A DNA stretch of 64,000 nt from Carnobacterium_A antarcticum (GCF_042658365.1 NZ_JBHSQC010000015.1), one strand, 5' to 3'. Positions 25,373 to 35,579 are shown, counted from the stretch's first letter. Notes: generated by a model from the sequence alone, not told the origin. Numbers and translations: made by a program.

Positions 25373-27436
25373 TTAGTCAATTTTTAACAGCATAGCGTTT
25401 ACGGCTACGATCACTGTGCTAAAGGACATGATAATGGCTCCTACTGCAGGGCTTAAGAGGATTCCCGCAAAAGCCAGCACTCCTGCTGCTAAAGGAATAG
25501 CGACGATATTGTAGCCAGCTCCCCACCATAAATTTTGAACCATCTTTTTAGAAGTATTTTTAGCTAGAGATAAGAAATGGAGAATATCTGCCGGATCGCT
25601 TTTGACCAGGATCACATCAGCTGAATCTACGGCTACATCGGTTCCGGCCCCAATCGCAACACCGACATTCGCTCTGACTAGGCTTGGAGCATCATTGACC
25701 CCATCTCCGACCATCATGACAACTAAACCGTTATTTTTGTATTCCTTAACGAGTTTTTCTTTGTCTTCAGGCAGTAATTCTGCATGGACATCATCAATTC
25801 CGAGTTGTTGAGCAACGGCAGCAGCTGCTTGCTGATTGTCGCCAGTCAACATGACCGGCTTGATGTTTTGATCTTTTAGGGCTTGGATCATGGTTTTGGC
25901 TTCAGGCTTGATTTGATCGCCTTGTGCGACTAAGCCGATATTTTTGTCATTGACTAGCAAGAAACTAACCGAATTGCCTTTAGTGGACAATTCAGAAAAA
26001 AGTTGCTGATCGTAAGAGATACCTTTTTTAGTCAGATAAGCGACGCTGACGATTTTAACCGTTTGGTGTTCAATGGTTCCTTCGATTCCCACGCCTGGTA
26101 TGGTTGAAGTGTCTGTTGCTGCCGGAGTGGTTAAGTTTAATTCTTCCAATTTTTTTAGCACACCCACGGAAAGCGGGTGACTGGAGTCTTTTTCTAAAGC
26201 TCCCATATATTCCAAAACGTCATTTTCAGTATAGTCCGTTGAAAAAGATTTAAAGGCCGAGACTGCGAAATTGCCTTCTGTTAAGGTTCCAGTTTTGTCC
26301 ATCATAACGACATCCACTTTTTTGGCAACTTCTAAAGCTTGTCTGTTTTTGACGAGTAATCCATTTTGAGCGCCTAAAGAAGTAGACCGGGCTGTTGCTA
26401 GCGGAATAGCTAAACCAAGGGCATGTGGACAAGCAATAATAAAGACCGTTACCATCCGTTCTAAAGCAATGTTCATATCTTTTGTAACCACGAGCCAGAT
26501 AATAAAGGCTAAAATACCAACAGCTAAAGCTACATAGAAAAGCAGTTTAGCGACTTTGTCTGAAAGCGACTCTACTTTTGATTTTTCTTGTTGAGCACTG
26601 CTAACAAGTGCCATGACTTGCGACAAGTAGCCGGATTCGCCTGTTCCTGTCACATCGACGGAAATGGTTCCTGATCCGTTGATGGAACCTCCGATGACTT
26701 TGTCCTGCTCTTTTTTTGAAACATCTTTTGCTTCGCCAGTGACCATGGATTCATTAACGGTTGTTTGTCCATTAATAATGATTCCATCAGTCGGAATCTT
26801 TCCGCCGGCTTTTACAACGATTTTGTCTCCGATATGCACTTCTTTTAGAGCAACTTCAGTAGTGTTTCCTTCTTCATCAAGTACATTAGCTGTTCCGGGC
26901 AATAATTCGGCCATCTTTTGCAGAGCATTGCCCGCATTGCTAACAGCATTCATTTCAATCCAATGCCCAAGCAGCATAATTAAAATAAGCGTGGCTAGTT
27001 CCCAGAAGAAATCCATCACGTGATTTTGAGTGTGAAGGAGGTTATTCGCAATGAATGCATAAACACTGTAGAAATAAGAAACCGAGATTCCTAAGGAAAT
27101 CAAGGTCATCATCGCTGGATTTTTTCCTTGAAGCTCCATCTTGGCTCCTTGTAAGAAAGGCATACCACCGTAAAAGAATAAAATAGAGGCTAAGATTAAA
27201 ACGACCCAATCCGAACCATTAAATGAAAATTGAAAAGGCAAGGTAACGCCCATCATTGGCGAAAGCAAAATAATCGGAATGGCCAGAATCAAAGAAATAA
27301 AAAATTTCTGTTTTAAGTTTCCCATATGCATAGAATGGTCCATCGAACCGTGATCCATTGAGCCATGCTCCATTTTACTATGGTCCATCGCTTCGTGTTC
27401 CATCTTGGGATGATCTTGCTGGTGTTTGTCGGACAT
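25373..27436 (-). CDS. copB: Copper-exporting P1B-type ATPase CopB
   Basis: 687-aa membrane ATPase that exports copper (Cu+ or Ag+). The N-terminus (residues 8-40) is Met/His-rich with MDH and MEH repeats instead of a CxxC domain. The membrane motif is CPHALG (CPH, the CopB/P1B-3 type), the phosphorylation site DKTGTLTEG, the actuator loop VTGEAKDVS, the nucleotide-domain SSHPL motif and the hinge GDGVNDAPSL are all present. AAGGAGG precedes the ATG. A CopY-like inverted repeat lies about 55 bp upstream; copY, copA and copZ are not in the window. Confidence 0.93.
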   Translation of the reverse strand: MSDKHQQDHPKMEHEAMDHSKMEHGSMDHGSMDHSMHMGNLKQKFFISLILAIPIILLSPMMGVTLPFQFSFNGSDWVVLILASILFFYGGMPFLQGAKMELQGKNPAMMTLISLGISVSYFYSVYAFIANNLLHTQNHVMDFFWELATLILIMLLGHWIEMNAVSNAGNALQKMAELLPGTANVLDEEGNTTEVALKEVHIGDKIVVKAGGKIPTDGIIINGQTTVNESMVTGEAKDVSKKEQDKVIGGSINGSGTISVDVTGTGESGYLSQVMALVSSAQQEKSKVESLSDKVAKLLFYVALAVGILAFIIWLVVTKDMNIALERMVTVFIIACPHALGLAIPLATARSTSLGAQNGLLVKNRQALEVAKKVDVVMMDKTGTLTEGNFAVSAFKSFSTDYTENDVLEYMGALEKDSSHPLSVGVLKKLEELNLTTPAATDTSTIPGVGIEGTIEHQTVKIVSVAYLTKKGISYDQQLFSELSTKGNSVSFLLVNDKNIGLVAQGDQIKPEAKTMIQALKDQNIKPVMLTGDNQQAAAAVAQQLGIDDVHAELLPEDKEKLVKEYKNNGLVVMMVGDGVNDAPSLVRANVGVAIGAGTDVAVDSADVILVKSDPADILHFLSLAKNTSKKMVQNLWWGAGYNIVAIPLAAGVLAFAGILLSPAVGAIIMSFSTVIVAVNAMLLKID

Positions 27437-27487
27437 TTTAATTCCTCCTTGTAAGATTAACCTACTTATATAGTAATGACGTTTTTC

Positions 27488-27503
27488 GTTTACACACGTA
27501 AAC
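27488..27503 (-). promoter_or_regulatory. CopY-like operator upstream of copB
   Basis: GTTTACACACGTAAAC is a near-perfect palindrome whose core TACACACGTA differs by one base from the cop box TACAnnTGTA. This suggests copper-dependent repression by an unlinked CopY. Confidence 0.5.
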
Positions 27504-27664
27504 GTTTGTTATCAGTAGCTTACAATGTTCAGTAATGAATGTCAAATGATTTGCAGCAGTACTGTTTTATTCTTATTTCCTCATCAAGACAATCATTTCG
27601 TGTGCATTTGCTTACGTGCAAGGTGTACAATCAAGGTGCAGACTAAACAGCGAGGGTAGGGATA

Positions 27665-28354
27665 ATGATGAGAAGAATTATATTTGTGCGTCATGGATTA
27701 AGCGAATGGAATGCATTGAACCAATTTACCGGCTGGGTCGATGTAGATTTGAGTGATGCAGGATTGAAAGAAGCTCACGAAGCCGGGCGTAAATTAAAAG
27801 AAGCCGGGATCGAATTAGATATGGCTTTTACATCTGTTTTAAAACGGGCAATCAAAACTTGTCACATTGTTTTAGAAGAATCCGATCAGCTTTGGGTGCC
27901 GGAAATCAAAACGTGGCGCTTAAATGAACGCCATTACGGAGCGTTGCAGGGGTTAAACAAAAAAGCAACGGCGGATAAATACGGCATCGAGCAAGTTCAA
28001 TTATGGCGTCGTTCTTATGATACGTTGCCGCCATTATTAAAACCAGATGACCCAAATTCAGCTTTAAACGATCGACGGTATGCGAACTTGCAAAAACGAG
28101 TGGTACCGATGGGAGAAGATTTAAAAAGCACATTAGCTCGTGTTATTCCATTTTGGGAAGATCAAATCGCACCAGCTATCTTAGAAGGGAAAACCGTTTT
28201 AGTAGCAGCACACGGCAACTCTTTACGGGCTTTAGCGAAGTACATTGAAGAAATCTCAGACGATGATATCATGGAATTAGAAATCCCGACTGGGCAACCG
28301 TTAGTATACGAATTAGATGATGAATTAGCGGTCATTAAAAAATATTATCTTTAA
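27665..28354 (+). CDS. gpmA: 2,3-bisphosphoglycerate-dependent phosphoglycerate mutase
   Basis: Glycolytic interconversion of 3- and 2-phosphoglycerate. The phosphohistidine motif FVRHGLSEWN is near residue 10, with the family sequences NQFTGWVDVDL, LNERHYGALQG and the second histidine in AAHGNSLRAL near 180. The length of 229 aa is normal. AGGG precedes two consecutive ATGs; the first is used here. A terminator follows, so it is monocistronic. Confidence 0.95.
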   Translation: MMRRIIFVRHGLSEWNALNQFTGWVDVDLSDAGLKEAHEAGRKLKEAGIELDMAFTSVLKRAIKTCHIVLEESDQLWVPEIKTWRLNERHYGALQGLNKKATADKYGIEQVQLWRRSYDTLPPLLKPDDPNSALNDRRYANLQKRVVPMGEDLKSTLARVIPFWEDQIAPAILEGKTVLVAAHGNSLRALAKYIEEISDDDIMELEIPTGQPLVYELDDELAVIKKYYL

Positions 28355-28360
28355 GCTAAA

Positions 28361-28406
28361 GGACTCGTGTAAAGGTGTATTCTGTCACTTTTGCACGAGC
28401 TCTTTT
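28361..28406 (+). terminator. Terminator of gpmA
   Basis: A 14-15-bp stem with G-U pairs (ACTCGTGTAAAGGTG with CACTTTTGCACGAGC) followed by TCTTTTG. Confidence 0.8.
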
Positions 28407-28608
28407 GTTTGGATCTATCATTTTTGATGTTGGGAAGCCAAATAAGTATATGTTTATTCTACAACTTTACAAAGAGCCTTTTTGTTTTTGATAAAAGAGA
28501 AAACTGTATTATAAAGTAACAGAATAGACGACTGTTTTTTAAAAGGTTATACTAGAATTAATCCAGTAATTTTAGTAGGCTTAATTAAATCAGGAAGGGT
28601 TGGATGCA

Positions 28609-29586
28609 ATGAAAACCATTACGATATTAATTCCTGCCTATAATGAAGAAGCGGTCATTGTACCAATGTACGAAAGATTGAAGATAGTCTGTGCAACGTT
28701 ACCCGATTACGCTTTTCAATTTTTGTTTGTTAATGACGGCAGTTCTGATGGTACTATAAACAAAATCAAACAATTCAAGCAGGTAGACCAGCGCGTTCAA
28801 TATATTGATTTGTCTCGAAATTTTGGCAAAGAGATCGCGATGTTAGCGGGATTCGACCATGCCGCTGGCGATGCGACGATTATTATTGATGCTGATTTAC
28901 AGCAGCCGCCAGAACTGTTCAGTGAAATGTTAGAATGGTGGGAAGCTGGTTACGATGATGTGTATGCTATACGCAAAGCGCGAGAAGGAGAAACTTGGTT
29001 TAAAAAGTGGGCTTCCAAAAAGTATTACCAGCTGTTGCAGAAAATAGCGAAAGAAAAAATTCACCCTCAAGCAGGCGATTTTCGCTTGTTGGATAAAAAG
29101 TGTGTTCAAGCGTTGATAACATTGCGCGAACAAGAGCGTTACACAAAAGGCATGTATGGCTGGATCGGTTTTAAAAAGAAAGAAATTGCTTATGTGGCTG
29201 AACCAAGAGGCGCCGGTGAAAGCAAATGGAAATTTTCCGAATTGGTCAAATTAGCTTTGGATGGGATCACTTCCTACAGTACAGTCCCTTTAAAAATCTG
29301 GTCGATTATCGGTTTTGTCATTTCGTTCTTTGCATTCGCATACTTATTATTTGAGTTAGTAAAAACGTTATTGTTTGGCATCGAAACGGCAGGATATGCT
29401 TCCATTATTGCTGGTGTTTTATTTATCGGAGGCATCCAGTTGATTTCTTTGGGAGTCATTGGCGAGTACTTAGGACGCGTATTTATTGAAACAAAAGAAC
29501 GGCCCTTGTATTTTATACAAGAATATTCAGAAGAAAAAGAGGAAGAAGAAGAAGAAAAGAACCAGAAACAGTCTCACGCAGACTGA
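28609..29586 (+). CDS. Polyprenyl-phosphate glycosyltransferase, GtrB/CsbB-type GT2
   Basis: Transfers a sugar from a nucleotide donor to undecaprenyl phosphate at the cytoplasmic face. The GT2 domain begins TILIPAYNEEAVI, has FVNDGSSDGT and the catalytic IDADLQQPPELF; two C-terminal helices (about residues 230-260 and 265-290) anchor it, as in GtrB, CsbB and DPM1-type enzymes. The C-terminus is a highly acidic EEKEEEEEEKN tail. I chose the ATG at 28609 (GGAAGG upstream) over TTG at 28600. First gene of a GT2-GtrA-YfhO operon. Confidence 0.9.
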   Translation: MKTITILIPAYNEEAVIVPMYERLKIVCATLPDYAFQFLFVNDGSSDGTINKIKQFKQVDQRVQYIDLSRNFGKEIAMLAGFDHAAGDATIIIDADLQQPPELFSEMLEWWEAGYDDVYAIRKAREGETWFKKWASKKYYQLLQKIAKEKIHPQAGDFRLLDKKCVQALITLREQERYTKGMYGWIGFKKKEIAYVAEPRGAGESKWKFSELVKLALDGITSYSTVPLKIWSIIGFVISFFAFAYLLFELVKTLLFGIETAGYASIIAGVLFIGGIQLISLGVIGEYLGRVFIETKERPLYFIQEYSEEKEEEEEEKNQKQSHAD

Positions 29587-29629
29587 TCGATCGAGTTCGC
29601 TAAAAGAATGAAAGTGGTGTTAAGTATCA

Positions 29630-30037
29630 ATGTCAGCCTTGAAAAGATTTTATCAAAAAAATGAAGAAGTCCTCAGTTATTTAATTTTCGGTGGATTAAC
29701 AACGCTAGTCAATATAATCGTGTTTTTTCTCTTTGATTCTGTTTTAGGGATTCAATATTTAATTGCAAACGCCATTTCAATTGGAGTGTCGATTCTTTTT
29801 GCATTTTTCACGAATAAAAAATTCGTATTTAAATCAGAAACGGAGACGGTTAATGCCTGGCTAAAAGAATTTCTTTTATTCTGCAGTTTCCGTTTGATCT
29901 CAGCGGGCTTTGACATGTTGAGCATGTGGCTGCTGATAGGCGGACTTCACTTAGAAGCGAATTTAGCCAAATTGGCTACACAGCTGATTGTTGTGTTATT
30001 AAACTATTTCTTTAGCAAATGGTTTATCTTTAAATAG
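29630..30037 (+). CDS. GtrA-family membrane protein
   Basis: 135 aa, four transmembrane helices, with the family pattern SYLIFGGLTTLVNIIVFFL at the N-terminus, FFTNKKFVFKS in the centre and the conserved end NYFFSKWFIFK. GtrA proteins are thought to flip polyprenyl-linked sugars or otherwise assist surface glycosylation. It lies 43 bp after the GT2 gene and 14 bp before yfhO, consistent with one three-component glycosylation system. The Shine-Dalgarno is weak. Confidence 0.9.
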   Translation: MSALKRFYQKNEEVLSYLIFGGLTTLVNIIVFFLFDSVLGIQYLIANAISIGVSILFAFFTNKKFVFKSETETVNAWLKEFLLFCSFRLISAGFDMLSMWLLIGGLHLEANLAKLATQLIVVLLNYFFSKWFIFK

Positions 30038-30051
30038 AAAGGAATGACGCT

Positions 30052-32802
30052 ATGTCTGTTTCCAACAAAAAAAGAGCAGCTTATCCTTTCTACTGGTATA
30101 CTTTCTTATTTGCCCTTATGGTGTTAGTGATCTATGGTTATTTTTTTGTAGCACAAAAATCTTTTATCTGGGAAAGAGATGGGTTTAGCCAGCATTATTT
30201 AATTTTTAAAGAATACTTAGAAATCGTCCGTGATTTTTTACAGCAGCCATCGCTAGGTTTTAAATTATGGGATTGGAACATCGGGTTAGGGGCAGATACG
30301 ATTCATTCGTACGGCTACTATGTCGTCGGGGACCCCTTTGTTTACTTAGGGTTGCTGTTTCCGGCAAGCCAAACGGAACTGGCTTTTCATGTCTTGATTC
30401 TTTTGCGTCTGTACGCTATCGGCGCAGTTTTTTTAATTTTTTGTCGAAAAATAGGAATAGCAATGCCTGGTGCACTGGTAGGATCGTTAATTTATACCTT
30501 TACTTATTACGTTATAATGAATGCCACACGCCATCCTTTCTTTCTGTTGCCGATGGTTCTGTTTCCGCTATTTTGCTTAGGGATAGAACGGATTTTACAA
30601 CGTCAATCCAATACTCTTTTTATCATAGCTGTTTTTTTGGGAGCTTTTAGCAATTTTTACTTTTTTTATATGCTGACAGTATTGGTCTTTATTTACGCCT
30701 TAGTCCGTTATTTTTATATTTATGGAAAAAAAGACATAACCAAAATAGTCGGCTTTATCTGGACTGCTGTCTATTCTTATATCATTGGAGTATTGTTGTC
30801 GGGTATTTTGTTCTTTCCAGTTGTTGGAGGCTTTTTACAGTCTTCCAGAGAAGCTTCGAGCAAATTTGCCCAAGGGCTGCTAGTGTATCCGATAGAGTAT
30901 TACATTGCTTTAATACGCAACCTTTTCATACCTGGAAGTTATTTATGGTCCACAATGGGCTTTTCAGCTTTCGTGATATTGTTGCTGCCGTGTCTTTTTT
31001 TGCATAAGAAAAGATATGGTTTTATCAAGATCATGCTGCTGATTTTTGGTGTTATGTTGCTGTTGCCTGCATTTGGATCAGTGATGAATGGTTTTTCTGG
31101 ACCATACAATCGTTGGACTTTTGTTTTGCCTTTTTTCCTTGCGTGGGGCTCAGCACAGTTGTACAATTATCGATTTCAATTGTCCAAGCGCGACTTATCT
31201 GCTATGGCGGGTTCACTTATATTCTTTAGTTTGATTACGGGAGCTTCGGTATGGGTTACTGGTTACCGCTTTGCCTATGTGGCTCCGGTATTTTTTGCTT
31301 GGCTGATGTGGGGCGTTTTTTATATTGGCCATATTAAACAGCAAAATAGAACTTTGGGAACAATTGATAAAAAAGGCTTGTCTTTTTTATTAACTGCTTT
31401 AGTAATGGGCAATTTAGCCTATAATGCTATGGATTATTACTATCCATGGGGACAAAATACAGTATCTTCTTTACTGGATTACGGTACAGTAGATAAACTG
31501 TACACAGAGACTTTTGAGGGTGCAGAAAAACTGATCCAACCTCAAAAGGCAGAAGAAATTTACCGGATAGGAGTCACGTCTCAAGATAGAGAAGTCAAAA
31601 ACCAGCTGGTTTTATTGGATAGGATGGGATTATCCTCTTATTTGTCTATTACAAATGGCGAAGTGGCAAATTTCGCTCGGAAACTGGAAAGCGGTCAATT
31701 TCAATTGATTCAACCCATTCGAAATGGTGTTGATGACCGCAGTATCATCAACCATTTCTTGAACGTACAAGCAATCGTGACAGAAGAAAAAAACGAAAAA
31801 TACTTGCCTTATGGTTATCAAGTGACGGAAAAAAAATCAGGAAAAGAGCGTTCGTTTATTGTAGCTGAAACAACGTTAGCGTATCCTTTTGCTTACGCGG
31901 AAGATGTTTACTTGCCTGAATCAACCTTTGAAAAAATGAACCCGGTTGAAAAAGAAGCTTTCTTATCTTACGGTATCGTATTGGATGAGAAACAAGCACA
32001 AACGGAAGGGTTAAGCTTATTTGATAAAGAAACCGAATCGAAAAAATTAACCATTGATATTTTTTCAGAAGATGAAAACAAACTAACCATCGAAAACCAA
32101 ACCATTAAAGTCCATGGTACATCTGGAAAATTGACGATTAAACTAAAAAATAAAAATGAAATGGAACAGTCAGCCATTTATGTTTACTTAGAGGGATTGC
32201 ATTTTGAACCGGTTAAAAGCCAGGGTTGGAAGCGAGATCCCATCAATTATACAGCTGTGATGAAGATGGGGAAACAGCGGAAAAGCATTTACCAATCGGA
32301 TCTATTAAGTTTCAGTGCCTACATGCCGCGAGACAAAATGCTGTTTCACTTAGGGTATCAATCAGAGGCAGCGGCTAGTGATACGATAAGTTTGCAGTTT
32401 GATCGGGAAGGGAGTTACACTGTTTCTGACATCAATGTGCTAGCTCTGCCCTTAAATCAGGACTATCAAGAAAGAGTAAGACAGAAACAGAAACAAGCTT
32501 TAGAAATCACGGCATTTACCAATCAGAAAGTTAGCGGGACGATCGAGCAAGAAAAAGCTAGTATCTTAACAACGACCATTCCTTATACGAGCGGCTGGCA
32601 AGCTGAAGTGAATGGAAAGGCTATCGAAACCTTGCGAGTCAATGAAGGATTCGTAGGGATTCCCTTAGAGGCGGGAAAATCAAAAATAGTCCTAACGTAT
32701 CAGACGCCTCTATTGAAAGCTGGAATAGCCGCCAGTTCCTTAGGTGTTCTTTTATTAGCAGCAAATCAAATCATTCATCGGAAAAAAAGGAACGACCATT
32801 AA
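30052..32802 (+). CDS. yfhO: YfhO-family GT-C membrane glycosyltransferase
   Basis: 916 aa with an N-terminal cytoplasmic stub, around 12 transmembrane helices to about residue 470, a ~400-residue extracytoplasmic domain and one final helix before the basic RKKRN tail. The early IWERDGFSQHYLIFKEYL and WDWNIGLGADTIHSYGYYVVGDPF carry the acidic residues of GT-C enzymes of the YfhO family. In Bacillus subtilis CsbB and YfhO, and in Listeria GtlA and GtlB, such pairs glycosylate lipoteichoic acid; the same role is inferred here with the upstream GT2 and GtrA. Confidence 0.88.
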   Translation: MSVSNKKRAAYPFYWYTFLFALMVLVIYGYFFVAQKSFIWERDGFSQHYLIFKEYLEIVRDFLQQPSLGFKLWDWNIGLGADTIHSYGYYVVGDPFVYLGLLFPASQTELAFHVLILLRLYAIGAVFLIFCRKIGIAMPGALVGSLIYTFTYYVIMNATRHPFFLLPMVLFPLFCLGIERILQRQSNTLFIIAVFLGAFSNFYFFYMLTVLVFIYALVRYFYIYGKKDITKIVGFIWTAVYSYIIGVLLSGILFFPVVGGFLQSSREASSKFAQGLLVYPIEYYIALIRNLFIPGSYLWSTMGFSAFVILLLPCLFLHKKRYGFIKIMLLIFGVMLLLPAFGSVMNGFSGPYNRWTFVLPFFLAWGSAQLYNYRFQLSKRDLSAMAGSLIFFSLITGASVWVTGYRFAYVAPVFFAWLMWGVFYIGHIKQQNRTLGTIDKKGLSFLLTALVMGNLAYNAMDYYYPWGQNTVSSLLDYGTVDKLYTETFEGAEKLIQPQKAEEIYRIGVTSQDREVKNQLVLLDRMGLSSYLSITNGEVANFARKLESGQFQLIQPIRNGVDDRSIINHFLNVQAIVTEEKNEKYLPYGYQVTEKKSGKERSFIVAETTLAYPFAYAEDVYLPESTFEKMNPVEKEAFLSYGIVLDEKQAQTEGLSLFDKETESKKLTIDIFSEDENKLTIENQTIKVHGTSGKLTIKLKNKNEMEQSAIYVYLEGLHFEPVKSQGWKRDPINYTAVMKMGKQRKSIYQSDLLSFSAYMPRDKMLFHLGYQSEAAASDTISLQFDREGSYTVSDINVLALPLNQDYQERVRQKQKQALEITAFTNQKVSGTIEQEKASILTTTIPYTSGWQAEVNGKAIETLRVNEGFVGIPLEAGKSKIVLTYQTPLLKAGIAASSLGVLLLAANQIIHRKKRNDH

Positions 32803-32852
32803 AAAAGCCCTCGAACCGCAATCTAAAAGATTGCGAGTCGAGAGCTTTTTTT
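32803..32852. terminator. Terminator of the glycosylation operon and mapP
   Basis: AGCCCTCG...CGCAATC-TAAAA-GATTGCG...CGAGAGCT with A-run before and T-run after; it serves both convergent genes. Confidence 0.88.
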
Positions 32853-32863
32853 GCTTAAATCAA

Positions 32864-33700
32864 TCAGACGATTGTTTGTTCGATTGCTGCTGTTAATTGG
32901 ATACTGACACCATAATGATCTGAGATGACCGGGTTGTTTTTGCCATCAAAAAAGACTTTTGAGGTATCAACTCCAATCGGATGATTCGTAAATATGAAAT
33001 CGATTCTTAATTTATCATTGTTTTCAGCCCATCCGTCAATATTTTTTTCGACAGTGTGGCCTTTATCTCGTTTCATAGCTAGATGGAAAGTATCAAACCA
33101 TTCTTTGGTTACCAATTCATAACCTTCGTTAGTCGCTTGCGCCGGATTATTGAAATCTCCCATTAAATAAATTGGTCCGGATAACGTTTGGAAAACAGCT
33201 GTACACACTGCCCATTGTTCTTTGAATGAATCGTCTTTATCTGTCCACCAGCCTAAATGGAGGTTAAAATACCAACTGTCTTCAATTTGAACGCCCAACA
33301 CAGGACGCGTTTTATAATTCTCATAAGCTTTGCTTTTGGAAGCGTAAAAGGTTTTGATCTCTTGGATCGGATGAAGGCTCAAAAATGCTAAACCTTCATC
33401 ATAAATATCGTAACCAATATGAGCCGGCAGCCAGGTCCAAGCATACCGCAACCCGGCTTGTTCCAATTTTTGCTGCACGAGGAAAGCAAAATTGTTTCGT
33501 TTGATTTGAATAGTAGGATCAGCAGCTTGATAAGCAAACTGATCCGATACATCTATAACGGATTCAGCAATGGATTGGTTTACTTCTTGGAAAGCAATCA
33601 CATCAAATTGATTGGTTAGTATGGTTTCGACAAGCGTATCTAATTTATCATACGGCTGTTCTTCTAACCAGCTGTGAGTGTTTAAAGTCAATAATTTCAA
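32864..33700 (-). CDS. mapP: Maltose 6'-phosphate phosphatase
   Basis: 278 aa of the endonuclease/exonuclease/phosphatase fold: LTLNTHSW at the start, IAFQEVNQ (metal-binding Glu), the HLGW segment, LMGDFNNPA and the C-terminal SDHYGVSI. Taken alone it would be annotated as a nuclease-like phosphatase. Its position, four bases after malT and divergent from malP, is exactly that of Enterococcus faecalis MapP, which dephosphorylates maltose-6'-phosphate so that maltose phosphorylase can act. It starts at TTG with AGGAG 9 nt upstream, inside the end of malT. Confidence 0.85.
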   Translation of the reverse strand: MKLLTLNTHSWLEEQPYDKLDTLVETILTNQFDVIAFQEVNQSIAESVIDVSDQFAYQAADPTIQIKRNNFAFLVQQKLEQAGLRYAWTWLPAHIGYDIYDEGLAFLSLHPIQEIKTFYASKSKAYENYKTRPVLGVQIEDSWYFNLHLGWWTDKDDSFKEQWAVCTAVFQTLSGPIYLMGDFNNPAQATNEGYELVTKEWFDTFHLAMKRDKGHTVEKNIDGWAENNDKLRIDFIFTNHPIGVDTSKVFFDGKNNPVISDHYGVSIQLTAAIEQTIV

Positions 33701-33704
33701 CTGT

Positions 33705-35369
33705 TTATTCTCCTAAAGCATCCAGGATATCTGATTTCAAAACGTCCGCTTTCGGACCATAGACAGCTTGGATACCGTTATTTTTTTTGATCAACCCTAA
33801 AGCGCCTAATTTTTTCCAAGCAGATTCATCGCCGACGATTGCCGGGTCTTTTACTGTGACCCGTAAACGAGTCATACAAGCATCGACATCAGAAATGTTT
33901 GTCGGGCCTCCCAAAAGAGTGATGATGTCTTGAACCTGTGCACTTGCTGCTGGAACGGTTTTTCCTGTTGAAACAGCAGCTGAATCAGTGGTGTCTTCAG
34001 TCGAAGATTCATCAATATAGTTGCCTAAACGACCAGGTGTGGCAATTTTGAAACGGCCGATCAAGTAATAAGAAACAAAATAAGCAAGTCCAAAGAAAAC
34101 GATACTGCTAAGGACAAAGTTGATGACATCCCATGTTAGGCCAGCATTGACCGACATTGGAACACGAGTTAGGAATTCCAAGTTTCCAAACGAATGAACA
34201 CGTAATGGAATAAGGTCAGCTAAAGCAAAAGACATTCCTTGAAGCACTGCGTAAACAACGTATAAGAGAGGTGCTGCAAACATAAACATGAATTCAAGCG
34301 GTTCAGTAACACCGGTTAAGAAGACCGCAATAGCTGCTGAGAAAAAGATGGATTTGTATTTTTTGCGTTTATCAGCATCTGTTCGGCGGTACATAGCCAA
34401 AGCTACACCCATTAATGTTCCGCTGGCACCAATCATTTGTCCAACTTTGAAACGGGCTGGGATAATAGACGTTAATAAATCTTTATAAGCAGTCATATCG
34501 CCGCCATTTTTCAAATTGACTAAATCGCTTACCCAAGCCAACCACAATGGGTCTTGACCAAATACTTGAGAGCCTGCGTTTGCACCCGTCAAAATCGTAT
34601 ATGTTCCGCCAAGAGCTGTATAGTTCACCGGAATGGTCAACATATGATGCAGACCAAAAGGCAGCAAGAGGCGTTCTAGCGTTCCGTAAACGAATGGTGC
34701 TAAAACAGGAGCGGTATCAGCAGAAGTTGCGATCCATTGACCAAAATTATTGATCCCTGTTTGAACGACTGGCCAAACAAGAGCTAAGCCGATAGAAACG
34801 ATCACAGACCATAGGATGACTACGAAAGGAACAAAGCGTTTTCCATTAAAAAAGGAAAGAGCTTCCGGCAATTTCCGGTAGTTGTAGTATTTGTTAAAAA
34901 CGATAGCTCCCACAAAACCTGAAATGATCCCTACAAAAACGCCCATGTTTAAAGCAGGAGCGCCAAGGACAGACGTGAAGTAGCCGTCGACTAAAATTTC
35001 TGAACCAAATAATGTTTTGGTTGTAGCGCCTTCAGTAACCAGCATTTCTGCCGAGATACCAAAAAGAGAACCGGTAGTGACATTGATTAAAATAAAAGCT
35101 AACAATGCTGCAAAAGCTCCGCCGGCCCGTTCTTTAGCCCAAGAGCCTCCAATAGCAGCGGCAAAAAGAATATGCAAATTCCCAATGACACCCCAACCTA
35201 AACTTTCCATCACATTTCCTATGACGGCTAATAATTGAATATCGCCTCCGAACATGACGATCATTTTACCGATACTAATCATTAAACCTGCAGCAGGCAT
35301 AACAGCAATAACGACCATTAAAGCCTTTCCAAGTTTTTGCCAAAAATCAAATGAAAACATTTTTTTCAT
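33705..35369 (-). CDS. malT: Maltose-specific PTS permease EIICB
   Basis: 554 aa. The EIIC domain (about ten helices, residues 1-440) has the glucose-superfamily GLHHMLTIPVNY and GVTEPLEFMFMFAAP motifs; the EIIB domain follows after a Ser/Thr/Ala linker, with the phosphorylated cysteine in DVDACMTRLRVTV. Gene context (malT-mapP opposite malP-pgmB-malM-malR) equals the enterococcal maltose locus, so maltose is taken up as maltose-6'-phosphate. No EIIA is present; the general glucose EIIA would be needed. GAGGAG is 10 nt before the ATG. Confidence 0.9.
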   Translation of the reverse strand: MKKMFSFDFWQKLGKALMVVIAVMPAAGLMISIGKMIVMFGGDIQLLAVIGNVMESLGWGVIGNLHILFAAAIGGSWAKERAGGAFAALLAFILINVTTGSLFGISAEMLVTEGATTKTLFGSEILVDGYFTSVLGAPALNMGVFVGIISGFVGAIVFNKYYNYRKLPEALSFFNGKRFVPFVVILWSVIVSIGLALVWPVVQTGINNFGQWIATSADTAPVLAPFVYGTLERLLLPFGLHHMLTIPVNYTALGGTYTILTGANAGSQVFGQDPLWLAWVSDLVNLKNGGDMTAYKDLLTSIIPARFKVGQMIGASGTLMGVALAMYRRTDADKRKKYKSIFFSAAIAVFLTGVTEPLEFMFMFAAPLLYVVYAVLQGMSFALADLIPLRVHSFGNLEFLTRVPMSVNAGLTWDVINFVLSSIVFFGLAYFVSYYLIGRFKIATPGRLGNYIDESSTEDTTDSAAVSTGKTVPAASAQVQDIITLLGGPTNISDVDACMTRLRVTVKDPAIVGDESAWKKLGALGLIKKNNGIQAVYGPKADVLKSDILDALGE

Positions 35370-35399
35370 TTTTGTTCATCTCCTCAAATAGAATAAATA

Positions 35400-35455
35400 A
35401 TGCAAACGATTGCTTTAATTATAAGCACTAAAAAATAAAGTTGCAAGCGATTTCC
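35400..35455 (-). promoter_or_regulatory. malT-mapP promoter with cre and MalR-type operator
   Basis: On the minus strand: TTGCAA (35446-35441), 17 bp, TATAAT (35423-35418). A 12-mer GCAAACGATTGC (35402-35413) lies just downstream of the -10 and is inside a 15/15 cre match (35400-35414). A second cre-like site (14/15) at 35441-35455 overlaps the -35. Confidence 0.75.
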
Positions 35456-35579
35456 GGAGAAGCGAATGAAATGTTAAAGTTGTTACCGGTAACAGATTAT
35501 CTCATTAATTCGCCATTTTTGAAAGTTTTCTCTATAGTACTCTAGGGTAGTTAGAGATGGAATTTGAATTGAAATGAAA

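Noticed and set aside
30267..30650. 127-aa frame inside yfhO
   Set aside because: Overlaps a long clearly coding gene in another frame; Arg/Ser-rich shadow translation without start signals.
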